Part shown: positions 27,186 through 35,744 of the stretch, piece by piece
How the letters are laid out: every line of letters begins with the position of its first letter
Position numbering within the stretch: position 1 is the first letter of the stretch
Assembly: GCF_011604685.1 (NCBI RefSeq)
Contig: NZ_CP050063.1
Span: 3,866,501 to 3,930,500 of the forward strand
Direction of reading: 5' to 3'
DNA: 64,000 nucleotides
Origin: Spirosoma aureum
GTDB lineage: Bacteria > Bacteroidota > Bacteroidia > Cytophagales > Spirosomataceae
The notes under the pieces: model-generated
What the model was told of the DNA's origin: nothing
Databases searched by the model: none
What the model saw: the letters and a program-made list of their open reading frames with translations, nothing else
Program-made: the position numbers and the translations under genes

Positions 27186-28629
27186 TAGCCAGGTAAGTCA
27201 GTAAGTCGGCGGGTAACGGATTGGTGAGTTGAACGTGTTGCTGCACCAGCAACGACCGTAAGTCGGCGTAAGGCACATCGGAAACGGCGATCTGCTGATT
27301 TTTTGCCAGCCAGGCAGCGGTTCCGGCGGCTTGCCCGAGCTGCATCATCGTCCTGGACAAACGGCAACTGGAGGCCGCCAATGAACTAAAACTAGCCGCT
27401 CGGGACGCAATAAGCAGATTGTCGAATCCTTTCGGAATCAGACACCGGAACGGCACGCCATATGGTTCGTCAAGCTCAGCACAACCCGCCCGTCCGGTAC
27501 TTTTGCCGTGCGTATCCAGCGCATGGTCGGCAATTGTGATGATGTCGGACTCCTGTTGGTTGGATAAACCAGCGCGTATAGTCTGCTCCGTCAGCACGTA
27601 TTCGCCCAGCACCCGGCTGCTTTCCCGAATGCCTAAAGCGGGAGCCATCCAGTCCAATGAAAACGAACGATATGGTATATACGTAGTCTGCACATGGTGC
27701 CAGTGAGCCAGCACTCTGCGCTGACATTCGGAATAGGCAGTCTGCCGGTCGGGATACCCTATCAGGTCGATACCTTCCATCGTCGGCAGCATATTCACAT
27801 TCAAATCACCGTTGGGATATTGCACGATGCTGGCCACCGGAAAATCATCGGCCCACCAGCAGTCGGCTGGAATTTCGTCGGGCAACGGGTCAACAGCGGA
27901 CTCACGTTTGGGCGTTACCCGGTAAATCAGTGTCACGCCGTTCCGCTTATGAGTGGCCTCGTCAGGGGCACTTGGTTCGCCAAATGTAGCGCTCGACTCC
28001 TGCCCGGAAAGCAGCGTACAGCCCACTGACCGGCACAGAACTCCGCTATCGGTACTGTCGATATAGCTCAATGCCGAAAAGGTTTCGCCATTCGTAAGCT
28101 CGATGGAGTTGATATGCCCGTTCGAGTAATGGACTTGCCCAAACGAGGTCTCTTTCAGTATCAGACAGTTACCTGTTTCGGTCAGCATATCTTCGACAAC
28201 GCGTTGGTAGACGGCCGGTTCGAAAGGAACACCGTGCCAGTATTGCCGCACAAATGATTCGTTCAGGATGCCCGTTTCAGAGCCATACCGACGCAAGCTG
28301 TCGAGGTAGTTCAGCGACGGGTCGATCACCAGTTCGGCACCCGGATGCACCGGTGTTTCACCTTTGGGAATTTGCCATTTGCGGTGTTTCGCAAATCGAT
28401 AGATGCCTACGGCCTTCGGAAACTGCTTCATCTGTTTATAGATGTCGAACGGAATCCCGGTTCCTCCGATGCCCATTTCCCAGACGGACACTCCACTGAC
28501 GGCGGCATTGCCCCCAAGCTGGCTGGCCTGTTCGACCAGTACCACCGACGCACCCAGCCGCGCGGCCGACAGGGCAGCACCAATGCCACCGCTCCCCGCG
28601 CCAATTATCAGTAAGTCAACATGCTTCAT
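27172..28629 (-). CDS. FAD-dependent oxidoreductase (FAD_oxidored family)
   Basis: 485 residues from ATG 28629, which overlaps the TGA of the upstream SDR gene; the frame is open to 28704 but that would lie inside the SDR. The dinucleotide-binding motif DLLIIGAGSGGIGAALSAARLGASVVLVE and LGGNAAVSGVSVWEMGIGG mark the FAD_oxidored family, common beside Bacteroidota and Planctomycetes carbohydrate genes. RTMMQLGQAAGTAAWLAKNQQ near the C-terminus is the usual family end. The reaction is not established; oxidation of a sugar hydroxyl is the natural guess. No signal peptide is seen, so it is probably cytosolic. Confidence 0.82.
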   Translation of the reverse strand: MKHVDLLIIGAGSGGIGAALSAARLGASVVLVEQASQLGGNAAVSGVSVWEMGIGGTGIPFDIYKQMKQFPKAVGIYRFAKHRKWQIPKGETPVHPGAELVIDPSLNYLDSLRRYGSETGILNESFVRQYWHGVPFEPAVYQRVVEDMLTETGNCLILKETSFGQVHYSNGHINSIELTNGETFSALSYIDSTDSGVLCRSVGCTLLSGQESSATFGEPSAPDEATHKRNGVTLIYRVTPKRESAVDPLPDEIPADCWWADDFPVASIVQYPNGDLNVNMLPTMEGIDLIGYPDRQTAYSECQRRVLAHWHHVQTTYIPYRSFSLDWMAPALGIRESSRVLGEYVLTEQTIRAGLSNQQESDIITIADHALDTHGKSTGRAGCAELDEPYGVPFRCLIPKGFDNLLIASRAASFSSLAASSCRLSRTMMQLGQAAGTAAWLAKNQQIAVSDVPYADLRSLLVQQHVQLTNPLPADLLTYLANEHS

Positions 28630-29357
28630 CAGTAGGCCTGAATTTCCTGAACCAGTGGTAACAAGCGCATTTCGGGAATGACCAGATGCGCCGGTAATAA
28701 ACAAATGTCGGTTACCACGTTGCCAATGTCGATTGGGTGAATGGCTTTTGCGGCTGTTTCGGCGTCGAACTCGTCTAGATTAGAGGCTTCCTTGAAACCG
28801 GTGGCTCCCCAGGAAGGCACGAGCGAGGTAACGCGAACACCAAAGGGCCGCAACTCAACGTACAGATGTCGGGTAAGTTGGTCCAGACCCGCTTTGGCCG
28901 CTCCGTAAACGCCCCAGCCGCTCCAGGCCTGCACGGCGCAAATCGACGAGATATTGATAATAATCCCGTCGCGCTGGGTCCGCATCAGTTGGGCAGCTCG
29001 TTTGCTGCCCAGAATGGCCCCGGTGAGATTCAGGGCAATCGTCTGCTCGATGGCTGCATCCGACTGGTCGGCGATGTCAACAATATCACCACCCGCTCCG
29101 GCATTGTTGACCAGAATATCCAGCCGGTTATGCTGTAGTCGGATAAGGTCAAAAACGGTATCCCAGTCACTGGCCTTCGTAACATCGGCAACCACAGCGA
29201 TGGCACCAATTTCAGTCGCCACCGCCCGAAGTTTATCTTCCTGCCGCGCCGTGATGTAGACCGTTGCCCCGGCTTGCCTGAGTTGGCGGGCAATCCCGAC
29301 GCCGAAACCCGATGACGCTCCGGTTATCAGAGCTACTTTGTTCTGTAAAGCAGACAT
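28629..29357 (-). CDS. Short-chain dehydrogenase/reductase
   Basis: 242 residues, classical SDR. ITGASSGFGVGIARQLRQAG binds the cofactor, VADVTKASDW and ILVNNAGAGGDI follow, and the catalytic set is in IINISSICAVQAWSGWGVYGAAKAGLDQLTRHL (Ser, Tyr, Lys). The C-terminus is short, LPAHLVIPEMRLLPLVQEIQAY. It is coupled to the FAD oxidoreductase through a one-base stop/start overlap. It probably oxidises or reduces a hydroxyl of the imported compound; the two SDR genes in the window are not close paralogues. Confidence 0.88.
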   Translation of the reverse strand: MSALQNKVALITGASSGFGVGIARQLRQAGATVYITARQEDKLRAVATEIGAIAVVADVTKASDWDTVFDLIRLQHNRLDILVNNAGAGGDIVDIADQSDAAIEQTIALNLTGAILGSKRAAQLMRTQRDGIIINISSICAVQAWSGWGVYGAAKAGLDQLTRHLYVELRPFGVRVTSLVPSWGATGFKEASNLDEFDAETAAKAIHPIDIGNVVTDICLLPAHLVIPEMRLLPLVQEIQAY

Positions 29358-29401
29358 TTAACGTATTGTTTATTTAACTTTTTACCAATTGGTCAGCTCA
29401 A

Positions 29402-30226
29402 CTAAACGGGCTGCTGGGCCGGATAGTAGCCTAACCGCTGCGAAATCCGGCGGGCATGTTCAATGACGACTTTGCCCAATGCCGGAAACTCCGAATCGGG
29501 CATCCGCTCTGCCGGCCCCGTGGTCCAGATGGCCGCAATGGGATAGCCATGCCGGTCGAAAATAGGCGCAGCAATGCAATGCAGGCTCTCCAGTTCCTCG
29601 CCATGATCGACGGCATACCCCCGATCACGTGACAGGTTCAGTACCGCCCTCAAGTCTGTAAGATTGGTGATGGTTCGCTCGTTGAAGGGTTTGAAAAGGA
29701 TATTTTTGCAAACCTGATGCTGGACCGATTCGGGCAGAAAAGCGAGTATCGCTTTGGCGGGAGCCGCTACGTGCAGACAAAAACGATGGCCGGGATCGAC
29801 CAGAAATTTAACCGGATACGAACCCGAAACCTGTTCCAGCACAATGCCTTCTTCCTGATTGATAACGCCCAGTAGGACAGTTTCTTTAACGGTGTCGCGC
29901 AGGGCACGCATGACGTCAAGCGACTTTTCGACCAGATTCTGATCGCTCACAGCCGCGTAACCCAGCGACAGCAACTTACCCGACAGGGTGAATTGCTTGG
30001 AGGCTTCGTCGCGGTTGAGGTAACCAAAATCAAGGAGCGTCATGGCAATGCGGAAGGTGCTGTTATTGGGAAAATTCAGCAGATTACTAATTTCGGAAAG
30101 GCCTAGCCCGCTGGGGTGCTTAGCCAGCAACTCCAGGAGCTGCAACGCCCGTTCCAGATTGGGAACGTGATACTTGCTGCCGTCTTCCTTTTCGTTCGGT
30201 GAGGATTTTTCGTTTACCTCTTTCAT
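29402..30226 (-). CDS. IclR family transcriptional regulator
   Basis: 274 residues. After a charged tail comes the IclR winged helix (VPNLERALQLLELLAKHPSGLGLSEISNLLNFPNNSTFRIAMTLLDFGYLNRD), then the C-terminal effector domain with VLGVINQEEGIVLEQVSGS, FLVDPGHRFCLHVAAPAKAILAFLP, DHGEELESLHCIAAPIFDRHGYPIAAIWTTGP. It lies between susD and the catabolic genes, transcribed with them, and is the obvious candidate regulator of the pathway. Effector unknown. Confidence 0.92.
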   Translation of the reverse strand: MKEVNEKSSPNEKEDGSKYHVPNLERALQLLELLAKHPSGLGLSEISNLLNFPNNSTFRIAMTLLDFGYLNRDEASKQFTLSGKLLSLGYAAVSDQNLVEKSLDVMRALRDTVKETVLLGVINQEEGIVLEQVSGSYPVKFLVDPGHRFCLHVAAPAKAILAFLPESVQHQVCKNILFKPFNERTITNLTDLRAVLNLSRDRGYAVDHGEELESLHCIAAPIFDRHGYPIAAIWTTGPAERMPDSEFPALGKVVIEHARRISQRLGYYPAQQPV

Positions 30227-30289
30227 TATTTTCTGTTTTTAGCGTCAAAATACCCCCGAAGTTAACCATTCCGAAACACAGTTTGCGTT

Positions 30290-31792
30290 TCAGTAACCGG
30301 GGTTTTGCCCAAAGCCAGGCGCCTTGTTGGTGTTGATTTCCCGCTGCGGAATGGGCAGCAGAACATGGAAATCCTGAATCTTGTTGTTGGCGTCGCCCAC
30401 GGCCCGGACGGCCTCCACGAGCCGGTTTTCGCGTACCAGATCGAACCGGCGGGTTCCTTCGGCGAACAACTCCCACCGACGTTCCTGCCAAACCACATTC
30501 CGAAAATCGGCCTGACTCAAACCTGCGGAAACGTCGCCAATACCGGCTCGATGGCGAATGGCGTTGATGGACGAATAAGCTTCGGCTGTCCGGCCGAGTT
30601 CGTTGAGTGCTTCGGCATACATGAGGTACACGTCACCCAGTCGGTACAGAATGAAATTAATGCCGCCATCGGCTCCGTTGTTGAGCCGGAGTTGCTCGAT
30701 ATCAACGTATTTATAGACGTAAGGCTGGTCGAAGGTGTATTTCTTGCCAGCGGGGTCCGTAAACTCTGTCCAGAATCCCCAGGCCCTCCGTTTGTCGTTG
30801 GGTGGAAAACTGTCGTACAATCCCGCGCGGGGCGTCATGTTGGCCTGGCCCGTCGGCACAGATAGCGGCACAAACAAGCCACCAAAAATAGCTCCCGCGC
30901 CAGTCGCGCCCTGGCCCAGTCCTGACTTGTACTGCACATCGAACAGAACTTCGTTGTTATACTCATTTGTCTTGGCGAAAATACTGCCGTAATCGGCCAT
31001 CAGGGAGTAACTACCGGAAGTTCCATCCAGGATTTGCTTGCACTTGTCGGCGGCTTTTTGGTACAGCATTTTTTTATCAGCCGTAATGCCTTTGGTCCCA
31101 GGTGAAGCCATCGTCAGATACACTTTCGCCAGCATCGCTTTGGCGGCTCCCTGCGCAGCCCGACCCCGTTCGGCAGTTACGATCTCGGTCTTCTTCGGTA
31201 GGTTTTGTTCGGCAAACAGGCCATCCTCAATAATCTGGTCGTAGACTTTCTGAACGGGATCGCGGGGCACCTGTAAATTATCCAGCGTTTCGTAGGGCTG
31301 TGTAATCAGCGGCACATCGCCAAAAAACCGAACCAGATTAAAATAGCCGGTTGCCCGCAGAAACCGGGCTTCTGCCTCGATGCGCTTCCGCAGACTTTCC
31401 GTAACGCCAGCGGCCTGGGGTACGTTTTTAATCACCGAGTTGGCATAGGCAATCATCTGGTAGGTTTCCTCCCAAACGCTGGCAATTTCGCGAAGCGACG
31501 AGTCAAATGTGTAGGTGTTGATAATCACCAGTGTACCAGCCGCCCGCGCCCAGACAAAATCATCGGTCGTAAGTTCAGACAGTAGTTGGTATCGGAAGGC
31601 ATACGTACCCGTGTAGTTGCTGAGCCGATAATAAACGCCGTTGATGGCGGCTGTTGCTTCAGCATTGTTGTTGTAAAAATTGTCAGGCGTCAGCGCGCTT
31701 TGGGGCACTTTCTCCAGAAAATCATGGCAGGCAGTTGTGCTCAGCAGCAACCCCAATGAGCAGACTAAGCAGAGAAGTCGATTCGGTTTCAT
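30290..31792 (-). CDS. susD: SusD/RagB-type outer-membrane nutrient-binding lipoprotein
   Basis: 500 residues with a lipoprotein signal whose lipobox is STTAC (Cys about 22). The SusD pattern is complete: DFLEKVPQSALTPDNFYNNNAEATAAINGVYYRL at the N-terminus, RFLRATGYFNLVRFFGDVPLITQP in the TPR region, LGDVYLMYAEALNELGRTAEAYSSINAIRHRAG and the C-terminal LLPIPQREINTNKAPGFGQNPGY. It forms the lid of the SusC transporter and binds the substrate on the cell surface. It follows susC by 40 bp. The local specificity cannot be read from sequence. Confidence 0.95.
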   Translation of the reverse strand: MKPNRLLCLVCSLGLLLSTTACHDFLEKVPQSALTPDNFYNNNAEATAAINGVYYRLSNYTGTYAFRYQLLSELTTDDFVWARAAGTLVIINTYTFDSSLREIASVWEETYQMIAYANSVIKNVPQAAGVTESLRKRIEAEARFLRATGYFNLVRFFGDVPLITQPYETLDNLQVPRDPVQKVYDQIIEDGLFAEQNLPKKTEIVTAERGRAAQGAAKAMLAKVYLTMASPGTKGITADKKMLYQKAADKCKQILDGTSGSYSLMADYGSIFAKTNEYNNEVLFDVQYKSGLGQGATGAGAIFGGLFVPLSVPTGQANMTPRAGLYDSFPPNDKRRAWGFWTEFTDPAGKKYTFDQPYVYKYVDIEQLRLNNGADGGINFILYRLGDVYLMYAEALNELGRTAEAYSSINAIRHRAGIGDVSAGLSQADFRNVVWQERRWELFAEGTRRFDLVRENRLVEAVRAVGDANNKIQDFHVLLPIPQREINTNKAPGFGQNPGY

Positions 31793-31831
31793 GGAATAAC
31801 GGGTTGGAGTTTAAGGAGATAGATAGCGTAG

Positions 31832-34800
31832 CTAGAAACCAACGTTCAGCCCCAGCGTCCATGTTTTGGGCGTTGGATAACTGCCCGCATCGATACCCGA
31901 CGAAACATTGCTGTTTCGGAAGCGGTTGACTTCCGGATCGAAACCCGAATATTTTGTGAAGGTCAGCGCATTCTGACCTGTCACGTACAGCCGCAACGTG
32001 CTTATCTTTAGTCGTTTTGCCACAGTTCCGGGCAAGGTGTACCCCAGAATTATGTTCTTCAGGCGCAGATACGAGCCATCTTCGACATACTGACTGGCGT
32101 ACCGGATGTTCGGGTTAGTCAGCGACGGCGTAGTCTGGCTGGGGTTAGTGTCGCTCCAGTAGTTGAGAGCATTTTTGGAGGCATTACCCTCCGCCGTAAA
32201 ATAATTCAGGTTTTTGAACTGGGCATTCACAATCTTATTGCCCTGGGAACCTTGCAGAAAGACGGTCAGGTCGAAGTTTTTAAAGCGGAACTCGTTGGTA
32301 AATCCGTAAATAAAAGCCGGTTGCGAGGTGCCTATGATGGTGCGGTCACTATCGTCAATTTTCTTGTCGCCGTTTAAGTCTTTGTACCGAATGTCGCCGG
32401 GTTTGGCCGTCGACTGAGCGGAACCGGCAATGTCGTCCGTTTTCTGATAGATTCCGTCGAACACCCAGCCATAGAACGACCCCAACGGTTGCCCAACGCG
32501 CACAATAGTAAAGCTGGGAATGGCCAGCCAGCCACTGCCATCGTTCGGGAAAAACTCGGTGATTGGACCCAGGTCTGTCACTTTACTGCGGTTTAGCGAA
32601 ATATTGAAGCCTGAATTCCACTGGAAAGATCCAGTCAGATTACGGGTTTGCAGCGAAAACTCAAACCCCTGATTGCCAACGCTGCCCACGTTTTGGGTCA
32701 CCACACTGAATCCTGACGTTTGGGGAACGTTCAATCCCACCAATACATCCCTGGTTTTCTTCTGGTAATAATCCGCCGTGATCGCGATGCGGTTATTGAA
32801 CAACCCAATATCAAGTCCCACATCCAGCTGCGCCGTCGACTCCCACTTCAAATTGGCATTGCCAATGTTCTGCGGCACAAAGCCCGTAACGAGCTGGTCA
32901 TTGAATGACGTGACGCGGGGACCTAACACCGAATAGGCACTATAGTTGCCGATTTCCTGATTACCCGTTACGCCGTAACTAGCCCGTAGTTTCAGATCGC
33001 TCAACGTCGGAATACTTTTAATAAAATCTTCTTCAGATATGCGCCAGGCTAGTGCCGCCGATGGGAAAAAGGCAAAGCGGTTGTTACGCCCAAACCGGGA
33101 CGAGCCATCGTAACGACCTGAGAGCGTAAGCAAATATTTGCTGTTGTAATTGTAATTAATCCGACCCAGATACGACAGAATGGACGATTCGGAAAGTGCG
33201 GAAGCCGTATTGGTTGGTAGAATTGTGTTGGCGCTGCCCAGATAGGCCAGGGCATCATTAGGAAAATCTTTTGAGGTAAACGTGTTCGAACGTGTCGTAG
33301 CTGATTGGGCCTCCTGAACGGCCAGTGCCGTCAGCGCATGTTTACCAAACGTATGCTGGTATTCAACCTGAAGCGTACTTACCAGGTTGTTTGAATAGTC
33401 GTTACCAACGCTGGCATAGCCGTTGCTGCTATTGCCAAAAATGGTACTGCGGGGAAGGTATTGACCGGAAAGGCCGGAATTGAAATCGCCACCCAGACTC
33501 AGTCGGGCTTTCAGGTAACTGCTGAACCGGTACTCAAAAAACGCATTTCCCAGCAACCGTCGGCCAAACCGGTTATTGGTAACGGATTGCGCGACGGCAA
33601 CGGGATTGTCGATGGCCGGAAAATCGGGGTTCTGGACCACATAACTTCCGTCAGCATTATAGACCGGACTAACCGGACTGAAAAGCAGGGAACCATGTAC
33701 AGCCGATGTGAGGAAATTACTGCGCCCATCGCCGTCCTGATCTGACTGTACAACATTCCGGCGCGAATCGGTGAAATACAGATTGGCTCCCAAACTGATT
33801 TTGTCGTTCGGATTAGCCGATACGTTGGACCGGAACGCAAACCGTTTCAGGGACGAATTGATGATAATGCCCTGCTCGTTGTAGTAATTGCCCGAGATGT
33901 AATAATTGATCGTTTTATTGCCGCCCGACAAACTCAACTGATAATTCTGGATGGGCGCTGATCGAAATATCTGGTCCTGCCAGTTGGTACCTTCGCCCAT
34001 AGCCGAAATCTGCGCATCCGTGAACTGGGCAGCCCGCCCCAGCGCTTTTAACCGGGCATTCGTTAAGGTCGCATATTGCGGTGCGTTAAGCATATTCAGA
34101 TTTTTAATCGCTTGCTGCTGACCATAATATGATTCCAGATTTACCCGCAGCTTTCCATCTTTTCCCCGTTTGGTTGTCACCAGAATAACGCCGTTGGCCC
34201 CACGAGAACCATAAATAGCCGTTGCTGATGCGTCCTTGAGAATTTCCAGCGACTCAATATCACTCGGATTCAGCGAGGCTCCATTTTCGTTGTAGACTGG
34301 AATGCCGTCGATGACATAGAGCGGCTCTCCGCCTGAAAACGAGTTGGTACCCCGAATTCTGACTGTGCTTCCCTCACCCGGCTGCCCCCCCTGGCGCGTT
34401 ATCTGAACGCCAGCGGCCCGGCCCTGCAAACCCTGCGTCATCGACGCTACGGCGCCCTGACTGATTTCGGCACCTTTGACAGAAGAAACCGACCCCGTCA
34501 GGTCCGACTTTTTGACCGTGCCATACCCCACTACAACGACCTCATTGAGCGTCTGTTGGTCGGGGCTGAGCGAGATGTTCAGTTCGGTACGACTTCCGGC
34601 AGCTATTTCCTGTTTGGCGTATCCAACAAAACTGAATACCAGAACGGCTTTGTCATCCGCAATCGTGACATTATACCGTCCGCTGGCATCAGTTGTTGTA
34701 CCAATGCTGGTTCCTTTTACTAATACGCTGACGCCTGGTAAAGGCGTGCCGAGCTCGTAATCCGTGACTTGGCCAGAAATAACTCTTGCACTGCTCAGGC

Positions 34801-34885
34801 TGATTCCTGGCAAAGCCCGGATGGGCTGACTAAGCCACATCGTTCCAATGTAGAGGCTGAGGGTTAGAAGTAATGATATTTTCAT
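31832..34885 (-). CDS. susC: SusC/RagA-type TonB-dependent outer-membrane transporter
   Basis: 1017 residues. A signal peptide is followed by a carboxypeptidase-regulatory-like domain (VISGQVTDYELGTPLPGVSVLVKGTSIGTTTDASGRY), a short TonB-box-like segment (NEVVVVGYGTVKKSDLTGSV), the plug (VRIRGTNSFSGGEPLYVIDGIPV, SIESLEILKDASATAIYGSRGANGVI-like motif) and a 22-strand barrel ending in WTLGLNVGF. No N-terminal STN domain or nearby anti-sigma gene is present, so regulation is more likely through the IclR protein. It is the first gene of the catabolic operon and imports the substrate with SusD. Confidence 0.96.
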   Translation of the reverse strand: MKISLLLTLSLYIGTMWLSQPIRALPGISLSSARVISGQVTDYELGTPLPGVSVLVKGTSIGTTTDASGRYNVTIADDKAVLVFSFVGYAKQEIAAGSRTELNISLSPDQQTLNEVVVVGYGTVKKSDLTGSVSSVKGAEISQGAVASMTQGLQGRAAGVQITRQGGQPGEGSTVRIRGTNSFSGGEPLYVIDGIPVYNENGASLNPSDIESLEILKDASATAIYGSRGANGVILVTTKRGKDGKLRVNLESYYGQQQAIKNLNMLNAPQYATLTNARLKALGRAAQFTDAQISAMGEGTNWQDQIFRSAPIQNYQLSLSGGNKTINYYISGNYYNEQGIIINSSLKRFAFRSNVSANPNDKISLGANLYFTDSRRNVVQSDQDGDGRSNFLTSAVHGSLLFSPVSPVYNADGSYVVQNPDFPAIDNPVAVAQSVTNNRFGRRLLGNAFFEYRFSSYLKARLSLGGDFNSGLSGQYLPRSTIFGNSSNGYASVGNDYSNNLVSTLQVEYQHTFGKHALTALAVQEAQSATTRSNTFTSKDFPNDALAYLGSANTILPTNTASALSESSILSYLGRINYNYNSKYLLTLSGRYDGSSRFGRNNRFAFFPSAALAWRISEEDFIKSIPTLSDLKLRASYGVTGNQEIGNYSAYSVLGPRVTSFNDQLVTGFVPQNIGNANLKWESTAQLDVGLDIGLFNNRIAITADYYQKKTRDVLVGLNVPQTSGFSVVTQNVGSVGNQGFEFSLQTRNLTGSFQWNSGFNISLNRSKVTDLGPITEFFPNDGSGWLAIPSFTIVRVGQPLGSFYGWVFDGIYQKTDDIAGSAQSTAKPGDIRYKDLNGDKKIDDSDRTIIGTSQPAFIYGFTNEFRFKNFDLTVFLQGSQGNKIVNAQFKNLNYFTAEGNASKNALNYWSDTNPSQTTPSLTNPNIRYASQYVEDGSYLRLKNIILGYTLPGTVAKRLKISTLRLYVTGQNALTFTKYSGFDPEVNRFRNSNVSSGIDAGSYPTPKTWTLGLNVGF

Positions 34886-34907
34886 TTCTATATATGGAAT
34901 ATCAATA

Positions 34908-34941
34908 CAAATATAGAATATATTATGGAGTATTAGTCAAT
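34908..34941 (-). promoter_or_regulatory. Bacteroidota-type promoter for the susC operon
   Basis: On the minus strand the sequence TATATTTG (34915-34908) matches the TAnnTTTG -7 consensus of Bacteroidota primary sigma factors. A TTG (34940-34938) lies 22 bases before it, near the expected -33 element. The -7 box ends 22 bases before the susC ATG, which would leave a leader of only about 15-20 nt. Confidence 0.55.
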
Positions 34942-35134
34942 TATTTTGTATTTTTCTTTTAAAAAAATCTTTTCTACCGTAAAGTGTCAATCATGTTTTG
35001 GTAGTATCTTGGTATAATCTGTCAGACATTGAGATTTTCAGTTTTGGCCAATGACAGCAATCTCAGGATCGAAACATTGACTTAATCTTCACTTAAGCCA
35101 ATGGTAGATTTGTATTAGTCGACTAAACAACCTT

Positions 35135-35176
35135 GCATTTGTACCCAAGTACAAATGCTCCGGCGAAAGCCGGAGC
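35135..35176. repeat. Two overlapping perfect hairpins
   Basis: Hairpin 1: GCATTTGTAC (35135-35144) and GTACAAATGC (35149-35158), loop CCAA. Hairpin 2: GCTCCGGC (35157-35164) and GCCGGAGC (35169-35176) closed by GAAA, a GNRA-type tetraloop on the plus strand. The two share two bases. They lie in the 423-bp gap 34886-35308, downstream of the small secreted protein gene and about 250 bp upstream of susC. They may end transcription from upstream or form an intergenic repeat element; no other feature than the susC promoter was seen in this gap. Confidence 0.65.
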
Positions 35177-35308
35177 AGGCCTGAGGTCGCCACAGATTAG
35201 GCGAGTGAATTAACTGTTTGACGACAGCTCAAGCGCTACAAGACTGAAAGGTATTAAGGGCATGCAGAGTTGACCTGAAATTGAGAAACCTTCAAACGTT
35301 AATGTAGA

Positions 35309-35744
35309 CTAGCGCCAACCACTAATTAATAGTGAGCGACAATATTCCTGAAGTTTGACCGAACTCACTGGTAAATCAAACAGGAAATTCAGGTTGGCTT
35401 TTTGAATCAGGCCTTTGGTATACTGAACATCCGATAATTGAAACGTGACTGCTTTCCCAGTAGCAATGTCGCGTAAGTGCAAGTTGGTCGCCGATGCACC
35501 TGCCCCGGCAAAATTAACGGTATAGCGAAGTCGGGTTATAGGCCAGTTCATGTTCGGGATGTTTAGCTCATCCCGAAACTGGATCGGACTGCCTTTCTGT
35601 AGCCAGTTAGCCAGTTGGTTGGAATAACTAGTGCAGTTGGCGTCATTTGTGCCAGCAGCCAAACTGGGCTGAGCAGCATATAAGGCAGGTTAACACAGAG
35701 TGGACGGCAAAAAATAATAATAGAGCTACGTAGTTAAAGGCCAA
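35309..35744 (-). pseudogene. Small secreted protein of unknown family, probably frameshifted
   Basis: The main frame (35662-35309) encodes 117 residues, TNDANCTSYSNQLANWL to RSLLISGWR, with no recognised domain. Upstream in the same frame the peptide PALYAAQPSLA looks like the end of a signal peptide but is preceded by TAA. The start of such a signal peptide (NYVALLLFFAVHSVL) occurs in the neighbouring frame, beginning at a TTG (35744-35742) directly after the stop of the SGNH gene. A one-base change near TTAACCTGCC would join them. It may therefore be a decayed gene; a late start in the main frame is the alternative. Confidence 0.5.
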
